Positions 46,687-55,000 of a stretch of 64,000 nucleotides of DNA are shown one piece after another. A model generated the notes under the pieces. That model did no database searches. It saw nothing but the letters and a program-made list of their open reading frames with translations, and was not told the origin of the DNA. Each line of letters starts with the position of its first letter. The first letter of the stretch is position 1. The stretch lies in assembly GCF_008629695.1 (NCBI RefSeq), contig NZ_VWSH01000001.1, positions 89,990 through 153,989 on the forward strand, written 5' to 3'. The position numbers and the translations under genes were made by a program. This DNA comes from Taibaiella lutea (lineage in GTDB: Bacteria > Bacteroidota > Bacteroidia > Chitinophagales > Chitinophagaceae).

Positions 46687-46759
46687 TGATTCCGCTGGGA
46701 CTCGAACCCAGGGCCCATACATTAAAAGTGTATTGCTCTACCAGCTGAGCTACGAAATC
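46687..46759 (-). tRNA. tRNA-Lys (anticodon TTT)
   Basis: On the minus strand: acceptor GATTTCG pairs with CGGAATC (one G-T pair), D-arm GCTCAGCTGGTAGAGC, anticodon stem ATACA/TGTAT with loop CTTTTAA (anticodon TTT), T-arm CTGGGTTCGAGTCCCAG. 73 nt without encoded CCA. It marks the border between the decaying and the dense region and may be an integration site. Confidence 0.95.
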
Positions 46760-46904
46760 AAACCATTGTCCCGTTTCGTTGGGAGTGCAAAGGTAGGAGT
46801 CCAACTTTTATTTTCCAAAAAAATGAGAAAGAAATTCAGAAAAAAATTTCATCGTACTTTGCAGGCCAATAAAGAAGGTATCATTTCATAAAAATCAGAA
46901 ATTC

Positions 46905-47546
46905 ATGCTAAAGGTTGCTGCGTTTACATTTAACCCCTTTCAGGAAAATACTTATATCATCTCTAACGACAAAAGCGAATGCTGGATTATTGACCCGGGC
47001 ATGTACGGAGCCGATGAAGAAAGGAAGTTGATTGACTACATCGAGAAAAATCAACTAAAGCCGCAACAAATTATCAATACTCATGCGCATATTGACCATA
47101 TACTTGGCATTGATGCCATAAAACAAAAGTTCAATATCCCGTTTGGAATGCATCAGCAGGAAAACCCTGTTTTAGCAAATGCTACCGGCTCTGCAATGTT
47201 GTTTGGAATAAAGATGGGGGCTGCTCCCGTTGCAGATTTTCATATTTCGGAGAACGAAAAACTGAAATTAGGTGATGATGAAATAGAAGTAAGGTTTGCG
47301 CCGGGTCATTCACCGGGAAGTATTGTTTTTTATTATCCTGAAGGAAATTGGGTAATAGGCGGCGATGTATTATTTAGCGGAAGCATTGGCCGTACGGACT
47401 TACTGGGAGGTAATCATGAAACGCTGCTTAACAGCATTGCCACGCAGTTATATACATTGCCGGATGAAACAATTGTTTACAGTGGTCATGGTCCTGAAAC
47501 AACAATAGCACAGGAAAAACGCTCTAATCCTTTTGTACGCGGTTAA
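46905..47546 (+). CDS. MBL-fold metallo-hydrolase (glyoxalase II-like)
   Basis: 213 residues. Zinc motif H60-A-H62-I-D64-H65 (NTHAHIDH), further ligands in APGHSPGS and GGDVLFSGSIGRTD, and VYSGHGPETT near the C-terminus. Length and motifs fit the YcbL/glyoxalase II-like group that hydrolyses thioesters such as hydroxyacyl-glutathione; the true substrate is unproven. Its stop overlaps the stop of the convergent symporter gene (47543-47546). Confidence 0.9.
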   Translation: MLKVAAFTFNPFQENTYIISNDKSECWIIDPGMYGADEERKLIDYIEKNQLKPQQIINTHAHIDHILGIDAIKQKFNIPFGMHQQENPVLANATGSAMLFGIKMGAAPVADFHISENEKLKLGDDEIEVRFAPGHSPGSIVFYYPEGNWVIGGDVLFSGSIGRTDLLGGNHETLLNSIATQLYTLPDETIVYSGHGPETTIAQEKRSNPFVRG

Positions 47547-49258
47547 TCATTAATTGCTTTGTAACGGACACTGACTATATATTGGCATAACAATGATAAT
47601 ATCATCACCAATACTGCGCCAATAACATTCAGCCAAAGAAAAGCAACTACATTACAGATATAGATTATTAGTACAATTGCTTCAGAAAGAATGGCAGCAT
47701 AAAACACTGCCGTTCCTCTTACTTTCTTCAGAAAAAAGGCTGTGAGAAAAATTCCAAGTATAGCGCCGTAGAAAAGGCTTCCAAGTTCATTTACAGCTTC
47801 AATCAATGAACCCATCTTGGTGGCGAACATGGCAACTGCAATACTAAAAATCCCCCAAAGCAAGGTATAAAGCCGCCCATACTTCAACTGCTGTTTTTCA
47901 TCGAGCGCTGTGGTTTTGAATACCTGATGAAAGTCTATGAGTGTAGAGGATGCGAGCGCGTTAATGGCGGCAGATATAGAACTCCAGCTTGCTAAAAATA
48001 TTATTGCAAATATCAGGCCAACCATACCAACAGGCAAATAATGTCTTACAAAATGAAGAAAGATATAATTACTGTCATTATCAGGCTCTGCAATAGCTAC
48101 TGTATTTTGCTTGATAAGGGCACTCATTTGCTTACGTTGCCTGTCAACAAGCCTTTGCCCATAATGTAATCTGGCCAACAAATAATCTTCCTTGTATTTA
48201 TTGAAAGTATTTGGATTCTTTCTAAGCTCCAACAGTGACAGCGCGGTTCTTTGATTATAATCGGCTGCAAGTTTATTTTGAATAGATAAGGGAAAATATT
48301 GTTTGGGCGCAATAGCAGCAACTTTCTTTTCAGCAGATTCATTAAAAAATAAAGGTGCTTTATAAATGGTATAGAAGGAAAACAACAATGCGCCAATGAG
48401 CAGAATCAGGAATTGCATGGGTATCTTAACTAAACCATTCATCAATAAGCCTAACCTGCTTTCCCTGATGTCTTTAGCTGTAAGATAGCGTCCTACCTGA
48501 CTTTGGTCGGTTCCAAAATAAGATAGCGCCAGGAAAAAGCCACCGATAATTCCCGACCAGAGATTGTATTTATCTTTTACATTAAATTCTGTTGTGATAA
48601 CATTCAGCTTCCCTGATTTACCGGCCAAATATAAAGCATCTGTAAAGCTGACATTGGAAGGGAGCAGGCGTACTACCATGAACCCTGCTACAGCCATAGA
48701 AAGCATGATGATAGTAAATTGTATCTTCTGCGTATGGGCAATAGCTTTTGCGCCGCCTGTATAAGTGTAAATAATCAACAAGCCGCCGACGAGCAAATTG
48801 GTTATATAAATATTCCAGCCGAAAATAGTAGAAAGTATGATGGAAGGCGCATACACGCTTATACCTGTTGAAACACCTCTTGAAAACAGGAACAAAATTC
48901 CGGTAAATAACCTTGTCTTTCTGTTGAAACGTTTGTCAAGATATTCATAAGCTGTAAATACATTGAGTTTTTGAAAGATGGGCACAAAAACCATGCTGAT
49001 GACTATCATCGCCAATGGCAAACCAAAGTAATATTGTACAAAGCGCATGCCATCTGAATAAGCCTGACCGGGGCCGGAAAGAAAAGTGATGGCGCTTGCC
49101 TGTGTAGCCATAATACCAAGCAAAACGGCATGCCAGGGCATTTGCTTTCCTGCACGCAAATAGGTCTCCGAACCTGTCTGTCCACGACCTTTCCAGATGC
49201 CGAAAAGAATGATCAGCACCAATGTGGTAAGCATAATTATCCAATCCGGAGTACTCAT
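47543..49258 (-). CDS. Sodium:solute symporter (SSS family)
   Basis: 571 residues from ATG 49258, with about 13 membrane helices of the SSS/SGLT fold. Landmarks: GIMATQASAITFLSGPGQAYSDG, YLDKRFNRKTRLFTGILFLFSRG, and GTDQSQVGRYLTAKDIRESRLG. A hydrophilic loop (about 330-395) interrupts the helices. The start at 49258 is preferred over 49264 because it overlaps the stop of the upstream miniprotein (ATGA), indicating translational coupling. Substrate unknown (sugar, sialate or organic acid type possible). Confidence 0.9.
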   Translation of the reverse strand: MSTPDWIIMLTTLVLIILFGIWKGRGQTGSETYLRAGKQMPWHAVLLGIMATQASAITFLSGPGQAYSDGMRFVQYYFGLPLAMIVISMVFVPIFQKLNVFTAYEYLDKRFNRKTRLFTGILFLFSRGVSTGISVYAPSIILSTIFGWNIYITNLLVGGLLIIYTYTGGAKAIAHTQKIQFTIIMLSMAVAGFMVVRLLPSNVSFTDALYLAGKSGKLNVITTEFNVKDKYNLWSGIIGGFFLALSYFGTDQSQVGRYLTAKDIRESRLGLLMNGLVKIPMQFLILLIGALLFSFYTIYKAPLFFNESAEKKVAAIAPKQYFPLSIQNKLAADYNQRTALSLLELRKNPNTFNKYKEDYLLARLHYGQRLVDRQRKQMSALIKQNTVAIAEPDNDSNYIFLHFVRHYLPVGMVGLIFAIIFLASWSSISAAINALASSTLIDFHQVFKTTALDEKQQLKYGRLYTLLWGIFSIAVAMFATKMGSLIEAVNELGSLFYGAILGIFLTAFFLKKVRGTAVFYAAILSEAIVLIIYICNVVAFLWLNVIGAVLVMILSLLCQYIVSVRYKAIND

Positions 49259-49353
49259 GACCAATATTTAGTAAACCAGGTTAATAATAAGATTAGTACC
49301 AGCAACCATAAGAAGACTGCCCAATACCAACGCTTCCAGTAAGATTTGCTCAT
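49255..49353 (-). CDS. 32-residue membrane partner of the symporter
   Basis: MSKSYWKRWYWAVFLWLL followed by VLILLLTWFTKYWS: one hydrophobic helix with a basic, aromatic N-terminus. Its TGA overlaps the ATG of the SSS gene (ATGA), the mark of coupled translation. Small helical partners are known for some SSS transporters (for example DUF997-type proteins with PanF); whether this is homologous is an inference. Confidence 0.7.
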   Translation of the reverse strand: MSKSYWKRWYWAVFLWLLVLILLLTWFTKYWS

Positions 49354-49450
49354 TTTGCAAGTTTAGGATAATTCCGTTTTAATTCCTATTCAATAGGGAA
49401 TGGTTAACTATTTTAAACTAGTCCTTTTGTATAAAAGACAATATTTCTGC

Positions 49451-49484
49451 AAAAAAATTTGCCAACTTTTGAAAAGCTGGCAAA
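49451..49484 (-). terminator. Terminator of the RfbH-type gene
   Basis: 13-bp stem with one mismatch (49458-49470 with 49472-49484), followed on the minus strand by a run of seven Ts, 22 bp beyond the stop at 49506. Confidence 0.75.
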
Positions 49485-49505
49485 TCAGAAAAGGCGCTAA
49501 ATAAT

Positions 49506-50825
49506 TTACTTCTTTAAATATTCATGCAGCATCTCTACGATATAATCATAATGTTGTTCTTTTAACCCGGGCCAGACACCAAGCCAGAAGCCTCTGTTCA
49601 TAATGATATCTGTATTGGTCAAATCACCGACAATGCGTTTTTCAATATTTTTATAAGCGGGCTGTTTGGTAAGATTGCCTGCAAATAATAATCGTGTGCC
49701 AATCTTCTTTTCTTCAAGATAGCTTACTAAATCATTTCTGTCGATGGGACTGTTTTCTCTTATGGTAATCATAAACCCAAACCAGCTTGGTTCACTATTG
49801 GGAGTTGCTTCAGGCAGAATAAAGTGTTCTTCAAATGGCTTTAATTTCTTTTTCAACAAATCAAAGTTTGCACGACGTTGCGCTACGAATGTATCTGCTT
49901 TATTTAACTGACTTAAACCAATAGCGGCCTGCATATCCGTAACTTTCAGATTGAATCCGATATGGGAATAAGTGTATTTATGGTCATAACCAAAAGGTAA
50001 TTCTCCGAGGCACTGTTCATAACGCAAACCGCAGGTATTGTCTTTGCCTGGCTCGCACCAGCAATCGCGGCCCCAATCCCTGAAACTTTCTACAATCTTT
50101 TTAAGCTTGGCATTATTAATTAAAACCGAACCACCCTCGCCCATTGTAATATGGTGTGCGGGATAAAAAGACACGGTTGCCAAATCTCCGAAGGAACCTG
50201 TCTTTTGATCGTTGTAGGTTGCGCCTAAAGAATCGCAATCATCTTCAATCAACCAAAGATTATACTTTTTGGCAAGCCCTTTTACAATGTCCAGATTGAA
50301 CGGATTACCCAGGGTATGTGCCAGCATAATGGCTTTTGTCTTAGGTGTTATGGCAGCTTCAATAAGTTCCGCTTTGATGTTATAAGTAGGGATATCGACA
50401 TCAATAAAAACAGGAATACAACCAAACTGGAGCATCGGGTTTACGGTTGTAGGGAAACCAGCAGCAACTGTAATTACTTCATCGCCGGGCTTTAATGCTC
50501 TGTCACCAAGCTTTGGAGAGGTTAAGGCGTAAAAAGCAACCAGATTTGCGGAAGAACCCGAATTAACCAATGCAGAAAAACGGCTGCCGAAATATTGCGC
50601 AAATTTTCTTTCAAATTGCTGCGCATAACGACCGGTGGTCAGCCATCCGTCCAATGTTGCATCAACTCCATATAATATATCGTCTTCATCCAATATCTTA
50701 CCTGTAACAGGTATATAATCCTGCCCGGGAACCATGCTGCGATGAATATTTCGGGAGGCTATTTCGCGCAAAAGAGGTTTTAAATCCTCATTGATATTCT
50801 TAAAATCCATTTTAGGAAGAGGCAA
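49506..50825 (-). CDS. rfbH: RfbH-type CDP-6-deoxy-hexulose 3-dehydratase (E1)
   Basis: 439 residues, aminotransferase-fold (DegT/DnrJ/EryC1) enzyme of the E1 type that removes the C3 hydroxyl in 3,6-dideoxysugar synthesis, using PMP and a [2Fe-2S] cluster. Two diagnostic features are visible. The usual PLP lysine is His (YPAH224-H225-ITMGEGG). Four cysteines follow the E1 cluster pattern C197-x57-C255-x1-C257-x7-C265. The reductase partner (E3) and other dideoxysugar genes are not in the window, so its pathway context is missing here. Single-gene unit with its own terminator. Confidence 0.92.
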   Translation of the reverse strand: MPLPKMDFKNINEDLKPLLREIASRNIHRSMVPGQDYIPVTGKILDEDDILYGVDATLDGWLTTGRYAQQFERKFAQYFGSRFSALVNSGSSANLVAFYALTSPKLGDRALKPGDEVITVAAGFPTTVNPMLQFGCIPVFIDVDIPTYNIKAELIEAAITPKTKAIMLAHTLGNPFNLDIVKGLAKKYNLWLIEDDCDSLGATYNDQKTGSFGDLATVSFYPAHHITMGEGGSVLINNAKLKKIVESFRDWGRDCWCEPGKDNTCGLRYEQCLGELPFGYDHKYTYSHIGFNLKVTDMQAAIGLSQLNKADTFVAQRRANFDLLKKKLKPFEEHFILPEATPNSEPSWFGFMITIRENSPIDRNDLVSYLEEKKIGTRLLFAGNLTKQPAYKNIEKRIVGDLTNTDIIMNRGFWLGVWPGLKEQHYDYIVEMLHEYLKK

Positions 50826-50952
50826 TACAGATTAAACAAGATTGCAAAGAAAAGAAATATTAAGGGGATATAAGTTATCTGAACTGTGATTTCTTTGTGT
50901 TTTATAATAAATATTGATTCCCCCTGAACAACATTAAAATTAAGGCATATAT

Positions 50953-52743
50953 CTATATGATTTCCATTTTCTTCATCAGGAATGTAGCGCTTTTGTTTTT
51001 GCAGATGCCTACTCTCAATTTATAATCAAATACCAATTCGTTGTTTATAATTTCCACTTCAAAACATTGGTTGGTAAGAATACCGGGATGTTGGTCTGTT
51101 GTGAGGCATACTTCCAAATCGTGTGTTGCAATGGCTCCTATAGCTTTTCGCTTAATTATTTTCTCTATGACGCCGATAGTCCCGCTGCGTTTGTCATCCG
51201 AATTGGTGCCTCTTAGTATTTCGTCCAAAAGCACAAAACAAACCTCGTCTTTCAACTGTTCCATGATATATTTCAGTCTTTTCACTTCTGCAAAAAAGTA
51301 GGATTCGCTATCGGCTAAAGAATCGGACTGGCGCATGGAGACAAATATGCTCAATGGATGAATATCGGCCGTTGTTGCACAAACCGGAGCGCCCATTCCG
51401 GCCAGAACCATGTTGACGCCTAAAGTGCGGAGAAAAGTGCTTTTACCCGACATATTAGAGCCTGTAAGTATTATGAAGCGGTTATCCTCAAAGCTTACAT
51501 CATTGCAAACTCTTTTATCATCGGCAATAAGAGGATGCCCTAAGTTTTCAAATGAGATTTTATGATTGTTATTTATTCGGGGAAAACAAAAGGAAGGATT
51601 ATTATATTTCAGATTGGCAATACAATTCAGCATTTCAAAAGAGCCGATAACCTGCAGCCATTGTGTTACTTGCTTTTTATGTTTTTGTTTCCATTTATTC
51701 AGATTATTTAACTGGTGGATATGGTATAAAAACAAACCATTCATTGCAAAAGCAGAAAAAGGGTTCTGAACGGTTTCCATTTTCGAAAAGATGCCGCCTA
51801 ATTCTTGCAATAATACGCTGGCTTGGGTTTTATCGGTCTTTAACTTTTCCTGCAACCCTTTAAGATAGGTACTTTCATAAGAAGCAGTTTCAATCTGAAA
51901 TAACATTGAAGCATAGGATTTCAGCATTTCATTTATTTTTTCTGTGCTGAATAAAGCTTTCCTGATATTTTTAAATTGAATGAAATAGATAACAAGGTTT
52001 AAGGGAACTAATTTATTGATGATGCTCCAATAAATGTCCTGTTTTGTCATGAAATACATGGCTATTGCAATTATCAAACCGGCAGGAAGTATATAACACA
52101 ATACCAATAAGGTCTTTGGAACATTAGAATTGTCTTCTTCCGTCCAATTTACCAATTGCTTATAAATACCCTCATTATCATTTGCTATTTTTCCTGCGGC
52201 ATATAATGCCTGCCTGTCTTCTAATTTTGTCGTTAATTCAGCAGTTGCTTTCTGTACTTCAATTATTGTATCGGGTGCAGCTGCTTTTAAAAGGTTATCT
52301 GCCAATACTTCCCTGCCCATTTCTGTAGCAGTTCTGTTAAGATGCTGATAAAGCGAACGTTTACCGAACAGATCCAGATCAGCGCTATAAGCATGGTTAT
52401 CCTGAGCAAAAACGGCGCCATCATAAAAGGATAGCTTCTGTGTCGTTAAATAAGCAAATTCTTCTTCATTGATCGTCTGAAGTGTTTTGGCAAATAATTT
52501 CTTATTTCCCGTTTGCTGATGAATTTTCATCAGCATTAGGAATGCGAGGGTAAGTATGATGGCAATGACAAGACTTATATAATTGTAAGTTGTACCAAAG
52601 TTGTAATATAAGGCGATGGCTGCTATTACTATAACAAGCCTTAAAATGCTTAAAGCATTATGTCTTTTTTGTAAGGTTTCGTATTGTGCTTTATATTGTT
52701 CACTAAGTGTTTTATAAGTTTCAATAACAGTAGGTGCAGGCAT
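50953..52743 (-). CDS. Membrane-anchored MutS-like ATPase
   Basis: 596 residues. The C-terminal third is a MutS domain V ATPase: Walker A GSNMSGKST (428-436), Q-rich block IFVSMRQSDSLADSESYFFAEVKR, Walker B CFVLLDEILRGTNS, and the switch His in IATHDLEV. The N-terminal mismatch-binding domains of MutS are absent; instead there are two membrane helices near 32-50 and 54-72 and two more near 210-231 and 244-257, with core-like helices between. It is thus not a mismatch-repair MutS. Function unknown. Monocistronic, between the RfbH and Nramp genes. Confidence 0.85.
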   Translation of the reverse strand: MPAPTVIETYKTLSEQYKAQYETLQKRHNALSILRLVIVIAAIALYYNFGTTYNYISLVIAIILTLAFLMLMKIHQQTGNKKLFAKTLQTINEEEFAYLTTQKLSFYDGAVFAQDNHAYSADLDLFGKRSLYQHLNRTATEMGREVLADNLLKAAAPDTIIEVQKATAELTTKLEDRQALYAAGKIANDNEGIYKQLVNWTEEDNSNVPKTLLVLCYILPAGLIIAIAMYFMTKQDIYWSIINKLVPLNLVIYFIQFKNIRKALFSTEKINEMLKSYASMLFQIETASYESTYLKGLQEKLKTDKTQASVLLQELGGIFSKMETVQNPFSAFAMNGLFLYHIHQLNNLNKWKQKHKKQVTQWLQVIGSFEMLNCIANLKYNNPSFCFPRINNNHKISFENLGHPLIADDKRVCNDVSFEDNRFIILTGSNMSGKSTFLRTLGVNMVLAGMGAPVCATTADIHPLSIFVSMRQSDSLADSESYFFAEVKRLKYIMEQLKDEVCFVLLDEILRGTNSDDKRSGTIGVIEKIIKRKAIGAIATHDLEVCLTTDQHPGILTNQCFEVEIINNELVFDYKLRVGICKNKSATFLMKKMEII

Positions 52744-52821
52744 GAAATTTTTAATTGTAAGAAGACAAAGTTGTGGTATTTTATTTTAAAAGCACGTTTC
52801 AAGACATGGTTGAACGGGGCC

Positions 52822-52851
52822 TATTCAATAAACGGTGTTATTTATTGAATA
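52822..52851 (-). terminator. Hairpin after the Nramp-Usp gene
   Basis: 11-bp perfect arms TATTCAATAAA/TTTATTGAATA (52822-52832 with 52841-52851), 30 bp beyond the stop at 52881. AT-rich and without T-run, so termination is uncertain. Confidence 0.5.
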
Positions 52852-52880
52852 AACTCCGGTATAAACATTTACTTCAATTT

Positions 52881-54749
52881 CTATTTTGCCACAAAAACAG
52901 GAATAGAAACCATGTGCCTTACTTTATTAACTGTTTCACCAAAAATAAAATCTTTTAATCCTCTATGGCCATGACTACCAACAATAAGTAAATCTGCCTT
53001 TTTTTCTTTACAAATACGTGCAATTTCATCTGTTCTCTTCAAAAATCCCATTTCAGAATCGGCTTTAAAGCCTTTATCTGTAAAAACTTTAATATAGGCA
53101 TCCATTCTTTCCTTGTCTTTTTTGGTTTCAAAGTCTTCCGCTTCCGATTCCATCATGGTGCTTGATGCGCTTTCTGTAATATGTATGAGTACAAAGGATG
53201 TATTTTTTTCGGCAAGTTTCAAAGCGTAAAGGATAACATGGTTATCGGTTACAGAATAGTCGAGCGCCAATGCAATAGTTTTAAAATCAGGAAGTTGGGA
53301 GTCGAATATTGGCTTTATCTGACTGTGTACGTCTATTGTATGTTTTCGCCTTCTCAACAATAACGGATAAATAACGGCCATTATTAAAAGGAGTACAAGC
53401 CCAAGCACGCCTAATACAATGAGTAAGTCCAATAACCAGTTTGTGCTTGCTTCCAGCCAACTTTTCACTTCTTCAAAAACCAGTTTGAAATTCAAAACAA
53501 CAATCAATGCTGCTACTGTCCATGATATGATTTTAGTTTTAGCAGTAATTACAAACTTGCCCATCCGTTTACTATCGCTTACAAAATAAATCAGTGGAAT
53601 AACGGCAAATGCGAGCTGCATGCTTAACAGTACCTGACTGAAAATCAATAATTGCCCGACTTTAGATTCACCTGCAATCAGGATAACCAAAACGGCAGGG
53701 ATGATGGCAAGCAGCCTTGTTATTAATCTACGCAGCACAGGGCTGATGCGCAGGCGCAGGTAGCCTTCCATAACAATTTGCCCGGCTAAGGTACCTGTAA
53801 TGGTGCTGCTTTGTCCTGCTGCAATCAATGCTATGGCAAACAATCTCGGAGCCCATACATTGCCAAGCATTGGCGCTAACAAACGGTGTGCATCCTGCAA
53901 TTCCGCCACTTCTGTCCTACCGCCTTTATGAAACACGGCAGCAGCCAATATCAGGATTGCAGCATTTACAAATAACGCGAGGTTGAGCGCGATGGCGCTG
54001 TCCCAAAAATTATATTTAATTGCTTTTGCTATGGAGGCTTCGTCGCGTTTAATTTTGCGTGTTTGCACCAAAGCCGAATGCAGGTACAGGTTATGCGGCA
54101 TTACGGTTGCCCCAATAATACCGATAGCTATATAGAGTGCTGCATTATTGGGAATAGAAGGTACAAAACCACTTACTATGCCGGTTATTGCCGGTTTTGC
54201 AAACAACATTTCCACAAAGAAACATCCACCGATAATGGCTATCATGCCAATGATAAATAGTTCCATTTTACGCATCCCTAATTTTTGCAGCCATAACAGC
54301 AAAAAAGTATCAAGCAGACTTATCAACACACCCCATATCAAATCAAGGCCAAAAAGCAATTGTATGCCTATTGCCATACCCAATACTTCTGCAAGGTCAC
54401 AGGCGGCAATGGCAATTTCCGCAAGTATGTATAACATGAAGTTTATGCCTTTGGGATAGGTTTCGCGATTACATTGCGCCAAATCTTTACCCCATACGAT
54501 GCCCAATCTTGCACTAAGGCTTTGTAATAATAAGGCCATCAGATTACTGAGCAATAGCACCCAGATAAGTGTATAGCCAAATTGGCTACCGCCTGCAATG
54601 TCGGTAGCCCAATTACCGGGATCCATATAACCGACGCTTACGAGATAAGCGGGACCAAAAAAAGATATGATTTTACGCCACCTGGATTTACTGTTGCTGA
54701 CGACAACACTTCCATGGACTTCGTGAAGAGAATTATTGTGATTGTTCAA
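52881..54749 (-). CDS. Nramp metal transporter fused to a UspA domain
   Basis: 622 residues. Residues 30-475 are an Nramp (MntH-like) transporter of about 11-12 helices, with metal-binding D43-P-G-N46 in helix 1 and MPHNLYLHS in helix 6. Residues about 485-622 are a universal stress protein domain with the ATP-binding pattern GSHGHRGLKDFIFGETVNKVRHMVSIPV. Manganese or iron import is the usual role; the Usp part may regulate transport by nucleotide binding. A TTTAG-N6-CTAAA site before the start may be a metal-regulator operator. Confidence 0.93.
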   Translation of the reverse strand: MNNHNNSLHEVHGSVVVSNSKSRWRKIISFFGPAYLVSVGYMDPGNWATDIAGGSQFGYTLIWVLLLSNLMALLLQSLSARLGIVWGKDLAQCNRETYPKGINFMLYILAEIAIAACDLAEVLGMAIGIQLLFGLDLIWGVLISLLDTFLLLWLQKLGMRKMELFIIGMIAIIGGCFFVEMLFAKPAITGIVSGFVPSIPNNAALYIAIGIIGATVMPHNLYLHSALVQTRKIKRDEASIAKAIKYNFWDSAIALNLALFVNAAILILAAAVFHKGGRTEVAELQDAHRLLAPMLGNVWAPRLFAIALIAAGQSSTITGTLAGQIVMEGYLRLRISPVLRRLITRLLAIIPAVLVILIAGESKVGQLLIFSQVLLSMQLAFAVIPLIYFVSDSKRMGKFVITAKTKIISWTVAALIVVLNFKLVFEEVKSWLEASTNWLLDLLIVLGVLGLVLLLIMAVIYPLLLRRRKHTIDVHSQIKPIFDSQLPDFKTIALALDYSVTDNHVILYALKLAEKNTSFVLIHITESASSTMMESEAEDFETKKDKERMDAYIKVFTDKGFKADSEMGFLKRTDEIARICKEKKADLLIVGSHGHRGLKDFIFGETVNKVRHMVSIPVFVAK

Positions 54750-54765
54750 AAGTTTTGAATTTATT

Positions 54766-54781
54766 TTTAGGCAAATCTAAA
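54766..54781 (-). promoter_or_regulatory. Possible metalloregulator operator
   Basis: TTTAG (54766-54770), 6-base spacer GCAAAT, CTAAA (54777-54781), 17 bp before the Nramp start. A second related half, AACCTAA, follows at about 54789-54795. The TTTAGG/CCTAAA type recalls DtxR/MntR sites. Assignment is by position and pattern only. Confidence 0.4.
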
Positions 54782-54970
54782 AATATTTAACCTAACTGCC
54801 TATAATTAAATGTAAACACGTTATCAGCAGATAGCGTTTATGCTCTCTACGGATAGGAGTTGGTACCCTATCCTATTTTATGTCATCCTTTCAGGACTTG
54901 ATGTAGAATCAATGCAATGTCTCTACAAACAGAACCTTTAAGTATATAATATTGTATTTGGTATAACCTA

Positions 54971-54978
54971 TATCTTTG
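54971..54978 (+). promoter_or_regulatory. Candidate -7 box of the BamA/TamA-like gene
   Basis: TATCTTTG fits TAnnTTTG and lies 22 bp before the TTG start at 55001. A TTTG at 54957-54960 is too close for a normal -33 element. Confidence 0.35.
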
Positions 54979-55000
54979 CCCACAAAATACGCCTGCTGAC

